A stretch of DNA of 64,000 nt from Kingdonia uniflora. Lineage: Eukaryota > Streptophyta > Magnoliopsida > Ranunculales > Circaeasteraceae. A program made the position numbers and the translations under genes. Location of the stretch: positions 2,666,001 to 2,730,000 of the forward strand of contig JACGCM010000440.1 of NCBI GenBank assembly GCA_014058105.1, read 5' to 3'. The notes below the pieces were generated by a model that was not told the DNA's origin, made no database searches, and saw nothing but the letters and a program-made list of their open reading frames with translations. Shown piece by piece: positions 56,901-64,000 of this stretch. The first letter of the stretch is position 1. Each line of letters begins with the position of its first letter.

Positions 56901-58296
56901 CCCCTATTATAATTTGATTAGGTAATAGCCCCTGATCTTCTTCTTCCATGATATTTGCCCAGCTGTCCGGATTCAAAAGTTTCTTCACCTCCTCAATTGG
57001 ACTATTACGATCTCCTGAGTTGTCACCATCTTTAATTCGACTTTATGGGGTACCCTCATTATTGTCTACATTTGTATCCCCTTGGTCTCCCTTGTCCACT
57101 TCATTTCTGGAAACCCTTTGCGCACTGGTATCTTGTTCTTCACCATCGCTAAGAGCATGATATTTGTTCGTCGAGCCCATGACCCTAAACTAGAACCAGC
57201 AATTTGTCTTAGGTGAGACACTTCTTCCTCTTCTTGCTTTGGGGGCAGACCAGTCTCCCTGTTCTATAACTTTTTCAACCTAACCAGTATGGGGTCTCTC
57301 ACTATATACAACTAAATTATCTTGAATATAAGTATGAATATTCGGTGGTCCCTAGAAGTTCTGCCCCATCTCCGGCTTGCTCTGTACCCCTTCCTCTCTA
57401 GGAGCCACGTTACTATTTCTAGTGCTCTTTGTAGTCTTAGGATTTTTTTAATAGTCTTTGGCACTTGTTTCTACTCACCATGAACAGCTCTTTGTATCAC
57501 CTTATACTCCACAATGCTATGTCCAACATTTTAACAATGATTGTAGAATTTTGGAACCCGATATAGGAAAATTTCTTGGTTAATTATTTTACCCTCAGCG
57601 TCGATAAAAAAATATTAGGAATAGGCGTTGAAAGATCAATATCCACCAAAATACTAGCATGATAACCATAGTCCTAATTAATTGTTGACCTATCCAGATG
57701 GATTGGTATTCCCAATATCAACCCCAAGAACATAACAATCTTCTGATTCCATAGTTCACTTGGCAATCCTGGAAATTTACACCAAATTAGAGCATTCGTG
57801 TTGTGATGATTAACCTCTGAGAAAAGTGGACTCCATGGCATCAAACGCATGGGCATCTTCTCTACAATCCAAGGTCCATGACCCTATATATTAATTTTAT
57901 CACTTTCATTATCGAGTTTGATGATGAAGAAGCCTTTCCCTAATGGGATTAGCTTGCAATGCCCTGAGAGTTTCCACTGTGTTCTAGCGTATTCCTGAAC
58001 AGCCTCAAATTTTAACTTCTAAAGATCCAGGTGCCTGATCAAGCTGAACTGGAATCGGGATACCCCTATAGTAACCTCTCCTGCAGGGATAGAGACAAAC
58101 GGAGTATCGCCTCCCATCCCCACATCCAGAAGTGATATAGCTTCAGCTGGGGTATCCGTTCTTCCTCGTACCATATCTGTAAAAGATTGAGTGGATTATT
58201 TTGTGTTTAAAGTAGACTAAGGGATTTTACCATGGAGAGAGGAAGTCTCTATAACCTGATTTTCTTTGGATTATTGCAATCCCGGCAATCATGGAA

Positions 58297-60278
58297 TGTC
58301 ACGCCTCAAAATCCAGTAATCGGTAGTTTGACCAATCATTAGATTCGAAGCTGTGCAGGTCGGGGAATCCAAAGATTCTACCCCACAAATAGCGAAGCTG
58401 TGCAGGTCGAGGACTAAGTTCGCACCATTCCAACTATGTCTCATACCATCCCACACTCCCGAATGGGTGAACAGGTATAATAGTGCCAGTGCCAACTCAC
58501 CTACTATTTTAACCCGATTAAGGACATCCTAGAACCTTTCGAGGGTCAACCGATGCGGAGTTCTTTTGTGTATCCAATCTCAATAAGTTAGAAGGTTTTA
58601 ATAGATTTTGAAAGGTACGACAGATCCCAAAGATCAAAATATAACAGCCGTTAACCCGACAACAATCATAGGATAGCCACCTGCCTCAGAGTATGGCAAA
58701 TAATCCTAAACACAGATGAACTATGACTTTACCGTCATAATATCCAAAACTAATCAGTCTCTCAAGATTGAAACCCAATGTACAAACAAACCATCAAAAT
58801 AATGCACAGACGGTTTCTAACCAAGCTCAACGACCGACACAAACAAAAACCCAAGTCACAGAAATAACTAATAGGTTTAATAACTACACAGGAGAATATA
58901 TATAGGCTATACTATAGTTAATTCACATACCCTCTCTAACACAGAGTAATTACTCTAAAATAACACTAATCAACTAGTAGAAGGAATTTAGGGATGAATG
59001 GAACTCGCCTGATAATAATGTATGAATTCCGCGGTAACCAAAGCGGAACTCTGAACCCAGAATCACGATAAGGTAAATGGAACACTGAGCAAGCTAACAC
59101 AACCAATAACAACAACAAGCAAACAATCAATTTGAGAAATCAAACAATAAACTAAACCCTAGAAATCAACCCACGCCAAATTGAACGAAAAATGGAAGGA
59201 AATGACCAGAAAATTTCTCACCAAGGATAATGGTGAAGATCGCGGTGAAGCTTGGCGAAGAATCCGCGACTGATGGGGATGATTGGATTAAGAGTGAGGA
59301 GGAGAAGGAAATCGGTTAGGAAGGGGAAAGAGAGAGAGTTTGAGTGAAGAGAGGAAGTGAGGAAAGGAGAGCATTAAACCCAACATGTGATCAAAACGCG
59401 CCTCTGATCAAATAAGAAATATTCCTATTCGAAAAGAGAAAAATATTCCTATTCGAACAAAGAGAAGGCTTGTTCAAATAGTAAAGGTCAGTGAAGAAAG
59501 CTCAACTGCATAAGGAAGGGCTTATTCGAATAGGGAAACATCCTATTCGAATAGAACAGTTCAGGGGAAAAATAACTGATCAAAGAAGGATCCTATTCGA
59601 ACAGAAAGAAGTCCTATTCGAATAAAGCAACTCAGGGAAAAATCTAACTACACCTGGAAGGATCCTATTCAAACAGAGAAGGTCCTATTCAAATAGAGAA
59701 AGTCCTATTCGAACAGAGAGATAACTTGTTCGAATAGGAAAGGTCAGTTTAGAAAAAGACCCCAGAAATTCTAAGGACACACCCCGGAAACACAACGGAT
59801 TACCCCGGATGCCCTAGAATCACACCAAACCACCACCACTACCGCACAAACACTACTACGAACTCAACAAAGGTTTTACAAAGTAGAAACACCACCTCCA
59901 CTGCCTCACGGTCACCAAAACACCTAAACTCCTAAAAAGAAATCTTTTCCTCGGGAAACTCCGGAAACCTGCCGGCCAACCCAACGGCTCACCGAAACCA
60001 CACCAAACCACACACACATCAAATAAACATCACCACCAACCCACCTAGGGGTTCCCAAGGCCACAACGCCGCCCTATCGCCTAAAACCACCGGAACGCCG
60101 AAAAAAGAATCTAATAGACGGAATCTGCCGAAAGGAATAATGGATGAAAGAGTATATGCAGAATATGTATGCAAACTTAACGTGAAGGAATAGTATGCAA
60201 ACATGATAAAGAATTGGAATATATATAGAATTGGAATATATGCGAATAAATGAAATAAATAAAATACGGGTCATTACA
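58297..60278 (-). mobile_element. Element F: solo LTR-like element related to D
   Basis: On the minus strand it starts TGTAATGACCC and ends TTTTGAGGCGTGACA, as D does, and shares blocks along the whole length: TTCGAA array, GGTTGATTTCTAGGGTTT, TTATCAGGCGAGTTC, the ending. Flanks TGGAA (58292-58296) and TGGAT (60279-60283) are a 5-bp target duplication with one change. It is about 0.95 kb shorter than D, mainly because the segment equivalent to about D 8575-9440 is missing. It inserted in LINE H ORF1. Confidence 0.85.
59428..59734. repeat. Paired CCTATTCGAATAG palindromes in element F
   Basis: Cores at 59428, 59452, 59473, 59525, 59546, 59596, 59617, 59668, 59688, 59708 and 59729. Spacings inside groups are 24, 21; 21; 21; 20, 20, 21. 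The flank differs from D (CTATTCGAATAG here, CGTTCGAACG in D), but the core and spacing are kept. Confidence 0.95.
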
Positions 60279-60758
60279 TGGATGTTCTGCGATTTCTCCT
60301 GTAGCTGTGATTTTATTCGTCTCGTTCCCTTTTGCCATTTTTGTAAATCCCCAAGGACATACAACCCTTTGTTATTGACCTAGTTGTTCCTTGATTGCTT
60401 TAGTGGGTTGCCCAATTCAGACCCGAATCCTGTGCAGAACGAGATTATCTTTACTATGGATAGCTAGAGTGGTCAAAGTACTGGTAGGAGTTGTAAATGC
60501 AGGAGGGTTTTAAATAAGTTTCCTCAGTAATGACGCCAAATCATTCAAACCCTCATTGTCGAAAGAGTTGCTTTCTCTATTTAGAAGCTCTTGAAGGAGA
60601 TTCAGTATGGGGAGATCCATCTTGCTCAAGTTTGATAATCGATTAGGGATTTATCCTTTGTATACCTATGCCTACTCTGTATTGAAACATGTAGTGGAGT
60701 CTAGCCTTCCTAAAAGTATAAAATAGTAGATAAGGACTAGAACAAACCGAAATCAAAG

Positions 60759-61562
60759 ACTCAAGCCATTAGTATTTTGCAAAAGGTCAAAAAGGAATTA
60801 TGTTTTTTGAAAAAAATAGGTTTCTATTAGAACATACTTTTTTCTGTTAGAATAGACCCTGTTCGAGCAAACTTTTTTCTGCTTGAACATTTTATTGAGA
60901 CCACTATTTCTTCGTATATGATCTTTGGTCCTATTCAAATATAGTTGTCTGTTTGAACAGACTATTTCTCTATTCGAGCAGACTTTGGGTTTACAGTTTT
61001 CTTATTAAAGATAATTTATATATTTTCCTTTTTCACCCCTTCCAAAACAAACTTTTTTAAGGCCTGAGATTTTAGAGAAAAAAGAGTTTTCAACGAGTGA
61101 TTCAATGCGAAGTTGTACTCAAATTAAATCAATCAAAGAATTTGTAAAGAAAAATTCTAATTTTAGATCTTGAGAGTTTAAGGGATTCAAGCTTGAATGT
61201 TTTGACGAGAGATTGAAGAAATATTGCGAGAGCGAGGAATCGATTGTAAGGAACTTGATTAGAATAGAGGTAACCACGGCATGTGCTTATCGAGTCTGTA
61301 TGTAATTAAATTCTTATAATTTCATTTCAATATTGAATTGTTTAGTTGTCAGGCGATTCGGCAGCGACCTGTGGGTTTTTCTCCTAGGAAAAATTTCCCA
61401 TAGGGTTAAAATTGTTTGTCATTGTGCTTTTGATTTCTTATTGCTTATCATATCAACTTGAGCTAGGTTAGAACTAGGCAATTAGTTTCAAGGATTATTG
61501 GCCCTTTAAATTTTGACCTAAATTACTCGAAATCAGTTAATCTTAATTAGTTAGAAATTTCA
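60759..61562 (+). repeat. E 3' LTR, right part
   Basis: Begins with the right target copy of LINE H and matches 9940-10519 joined to 48369-48566. It gives the uninterrupted form of the site where A inserted (TCGGCAGCGACC near 61366). It contains its own paired half-palindromes at 60827/60847, 60862/60883 and 60952/60973. Confidence 0.95.
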
Positions 61563-62087
61563 CATATAACTATGCTCTAGTTTTTACTCCTACAACATGA
61601 ATAAACATCTTACAGTTTTAATTAGACATTCAGATGCGTGACTATTTTGCATCACCAAAATATTGTTGTAACCATCAATGCTAATGTTATTTTAACTCAT
61701 CACAATACATGGTTGCTAGTATAAGTATACTAGCACTGGTATAGCAATTAAGGCAGTACTGGTGACTTGCATTAGCTTAAAATTGACATAATCTCTTCTG
61801 ACGAGGAGCTCTTATGCTTTTACATTCAATTTTGCTCGTCTTTCTTCATTGATGCTGGAAGATTAATAGGAATACAGGAAATCAACAAATAAAAACTAAG
61901 AATAGTGCTTGAGTGTTATGAGGTAAGATTAAGACAATTACCTTATAAACGAACTCGAGACATTAGAAATATAAATAAAATAAATGATAAATTTGTTAAA
62001 TACTTACAAACACTCACTTCAAATGGAAATTTTTTGTCAAGTCCAAAAACAACATCCAACTCTTTTATCGATGCATGAAAACATCTA
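61563..62087. other. Flanking DNA, no gene recognised
   Basis: Begins with the right target copy of E (CATAT). AT-rich. A minus-strand stretch near 61800-61860 and 62030-62085 (SIKELDVVFGLDKKFPFE) has exon-like composition but I cannot name it. Confidence 0.35.
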
Positions 62088-62360
62088 TTACATCTGAACG
62101 AGATAAAAATTCTGAGAAGGCAAGCCTACAATAGATCCCTTATTGCCACTATCTTCAGCAAGTGTCATATCCTCAACATTGGCAGGCTTCATCTTCTCTT
62201 TTAACTGAATAAAATGCAGATAAAAATAATTAAGAGGAAATAAAAATATATTGCCAACAAAGGGACGACTACTTAGAGTTTCCTCCGCCAAGTTTGTTCT
62301 AGCTCTGGTACCAATTCTACTAATGATGAGTGATGCGAAATTCTTCATCGAAACCACCAA
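62088..62360 (-). CDS. Unidentified 90-aa ORF, possibly a gene fragment
   Basis: MVVSMKNFASLIISRIGTRA at the start and EDMTLAEDSGNKGSIVGLPS to the end QNFYLVQM. The middle (IFLFPLNYFYLHFI) is encoded by AT-rich sequence that ends in TTTTATTCAG, like an intron acceptor. The real exon may therefore be only the last ~38 codons (LKEKMKPANVEDMTL onward). Its codon use and composition look like real coding sequence. The family is not recognised. LINE G starts 20 bp away on the other strand. Confidence 0.35.
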   Translation of the reverse strand: MVVSMKNFASLIISRIGTRARTNLAEETLSSRPFVGNIFLFPLNYFYLHFIQLKEKMKPANVEDMTLAEDSGNKGSIVGLPSQNFYLVQM

Positions 62361-62380
62361 ACCCTAAGTGATCAATCGTA

Positions 62381-64000
62381 ATGGAGATGGATATTGCAAC
62401 TCTCAAGCTCCTTCAAGACATCATCACCCGAGGTATCCATTCGATAGGAGGAGAGGAATTGCTGGATACTAATCACCATACAACCAATCCCACCGAAACC
62501 CTAAAACAACAATCAACCCTCATGACGAACACTAATGCAACAATAAACAACAATCCAAATCTGACTATACCTTCAGTAACAAATAACTGGAGAGATGCTG
62601 CTTAGGTTCTGCATACGACTCAGGCCCTACAGAGTAAAATTCCTAACACCATTTGGGCACATGCGACTTAAGAACGAGTTATCTGTCCCGGGGGATTCAT
62701 GGGTAAGGCTGCGGGGGAAGAAAGTACCACGATGGCAATTCAGCCAGAACAAGAACTCATGGGAAACTAGGCTACGGGGAGGGTTTCTACATCCCATGGT
62801 AACATCTCAGACCCAAATGGTGGAACACCACACCAAACGTTTGCTGACAAGGTTCGAGGCACAGTAACAGAAAGCAAGGAACCGGCTGGGTTTATTACAG
62901 CTGGAAGAAGAGGAGACACACCAATTATCTCAATCCCTAGGGCTAAATTGTGTGAAGATATCTCAGCATATCAATACAGTCTCATTGGCTGGTTGGACCT
63001 ATAGAAGATCAAGCTCGTAACGGTACAAGCATACACAAAAACAAATTGGAAGATTAAGGGCACATGCAAATTGATTCTGATAGGCAAAAGGTTCTTTATT
63101 ATCAAACTAGAGTCTGAGGAGGATAAGATTTATATATGGAGCAGAGGTCCCTGGATGGTCGAATAAATGCCTATGAGACTTATGCATTGGAACCCATTCT
63201 TTTCGGCAAATAGACATTGTAATTCAAATACTCTAATTTGGTGTAAATTTCATGGGTTTCCTATAGAAATGTGGGGCAAAAAAATTATCATGTCACATAG
63301 GAAGACACTTGGAACTCCTATTTAACTTGATCACTCAACTAGAAATCAAGACATGGATACCATGCGGATGTGCTAGTTGATATTGACCTGTCATAACCAA
63401 TCCCTGACCACATTCTGCTTGAGGTGGAGGGCAACATCATCAAACAGGAAGTACTACTACATCGAGTCCTAAAATACTGTAATCACTGCAAAAATGTCGG
63501 ACACATTATTGCCGAATGCAAAATAGTACAAAAAGTATTTCGGCTAAATGACTCAGATCTAAACAAGAACAAGCCGAAGACAACACAAGGAGGTGTTAAG
63601 GGTAGCAAGGGCAACCAAAGCATCATAATCCCTGAGAAGCATCCCCAAACCAAATACATGGGAAGAAAAATCACTTATATTGCAAGCAAACATACTTACT
63701 TACATGAGACACAGGAAGAGAGTAGTACGGCTTCACCACCAATTTACCCCCTAGGCATGTTAAGGCTAGCGAATCATTTGCACCAACATGAAAAATTTAT
63801 GCGAACACTAAATGATCACGAACAAAGAGCAGCAGCAAACAACCTACATCACCCAAAGAGAATAGTGATGCTAGTACAGTAAACATATTGCTAATACTAA
63901 GGGATGTAGAGGCAGATATAGAAAAGTCTAACTTGGCACCATCAGGAGAGAAGGATAACAACCCGAGTCCTCCAGGGGAGAGATGCACAGAAGACACAAA
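62381..64000 (+). pseudogene. LINE G ORF1, running off the window
   Basis: ATG at 62381: MEMDIATLKLLQDIITRGIH, aligned with the LINE H ORF1 start. After frameshifts near 62600 come GFITAGRRGDTPIISIPRAK, NWKIKGTCKLILIGKRFFII, GPWMVE, stop, MPMRLMHWNPFFSANRHCNS and TLIWCKFHGFPIEMWGKKII (the DUF4283-type domain). The stretch ends with an open segment at 63424-63882 that holds an intact CCHC knuckle CNHCKNVGHIIAEC (about 63477-63518) and a basic linker. ORF2 would follow beyond 64000. It is the same family as LINE H but less decayed in the knuckle. Confidence 0.85.

Larger units (their letters stand above)
56850..60620 (-). pseudogene. LINE H ORF1, split by element F
   Basis: The start at 60620 reads MDLPILNLLQELLNRESNSF, similar to the LINE G start. 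It runs to 60279, then resumes left of F at 58290. It contains GGDTPFVSIPAGEVTIGVSR, WKLSGHCKLIPLGKGFFIIK, GPWIVEKMPMRLMPWSPLFS and ALIWCKFPGLPSELWNQKIV, the DUF4283-type RNA-binding domain. A zinc knuckle near 57535 reads YNHC, stop, NVGHSIVEY, where LINE G has CNHCKNVGHIIAEC: both outer Cys are Tyr. The end is EEDQGLLPNQIIIGDQ near 56900. Stops throughout. Confidence 0.9.
52230..60758 (-). mobile_element. Element H: full-length L1-type LINE
   Basis: On the minus strand it has a short leader, ORF1 (DUF4283-type domain, zinc knuckle), ORF2 (endonuclease, RT, zinc-type region, RNase H) and an A-rich 3' tail. It is flanked by a 12-bp target duplication ACTTAAGCCATT / ACTCAAGCCATT (52218-52229, 60759-60770) in the E 3' LTR. 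Element F interrupts ORF1. Without F it is about 6.5 kb. Both ORFs have stops and frameshifts. Confidence 0.9.

Overview
This is plant nuclear DNA, most likely from an angiosperm with a large, repeat-rich genome. The coding signals are plant transposon families (Ty3/gypsy Tat-lineage, Ty1/copia, L1 LINE, CACTA/EnSpm). The only host-gene similarity is a decayed P4-ATPase (ALA-type flippase) fragment and a decayed serine hydroxymethyltransferase (SHMT) fragment. I see no intact host gene, tRNA or rRNA, and the species cannot be fixed from the sequence.

Layout. Bases 1-6621 are old intergenic DNA: a degenerate CACTA/EnSpm-type TNP1-like gene (+), an antisense ALA fragment within one of its introns, a cluster of CGAC-type repeats, and an SHMT fragment with introns (-). 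Bases 6622-9552 are a complete 2.9-kb LTR-type element (D) with a perfect 5-bp target duplication. Bases 9706-61562 are one nested stack. The base is a copia-type element (E, +), with LTRs, initiator-Met-tRNA primer site and purine tract, but no pol. Its 5' LTR was split by a 37.8-kb block, the Tat-like gypsy element A (-, about 14.6 kb by itself). A was in turn split by Tat elements C (+, 12.4 kb, TSD TGTGT) and B (-, 10.9 kb). The 3' LTR of E was split by a full-length L1 LINE (H, -, 12-bp TSD), whose ORF1 was split by element F (-), a relative of D. Bases 61563-62380 are flanking DNA. From 62381 to the window end is ORF1 of another L1 LINE (G, +).

How the parts work together. A, B and C have the order LTR-PBS-gag-PR-RT-RNaseH-second RNaseH-integrase, then a long 3' segment with a second gene on the opposite strand. 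In B and C this antisense gene has matching TATA boxes, a CACGTG box beside a TATA box, two introns at equivalent places and a homologous protein. In A and B large tandem repeats sit where the sense and antisense genes converge.

The most unusual signal is a set of paired TTCGAA-type palindromes, with centres mostly 20-21 bp apart, in three unrelated transposon groups: the D/F LTRs, the E LTRs and the 3' end of LINE H. In the LTRs of E and D they lie just upstream of a TATA-like site. All elements look dead: stops, frameshifts and active-site substitutions, many of them C-to-T or G-to-A, are visible.
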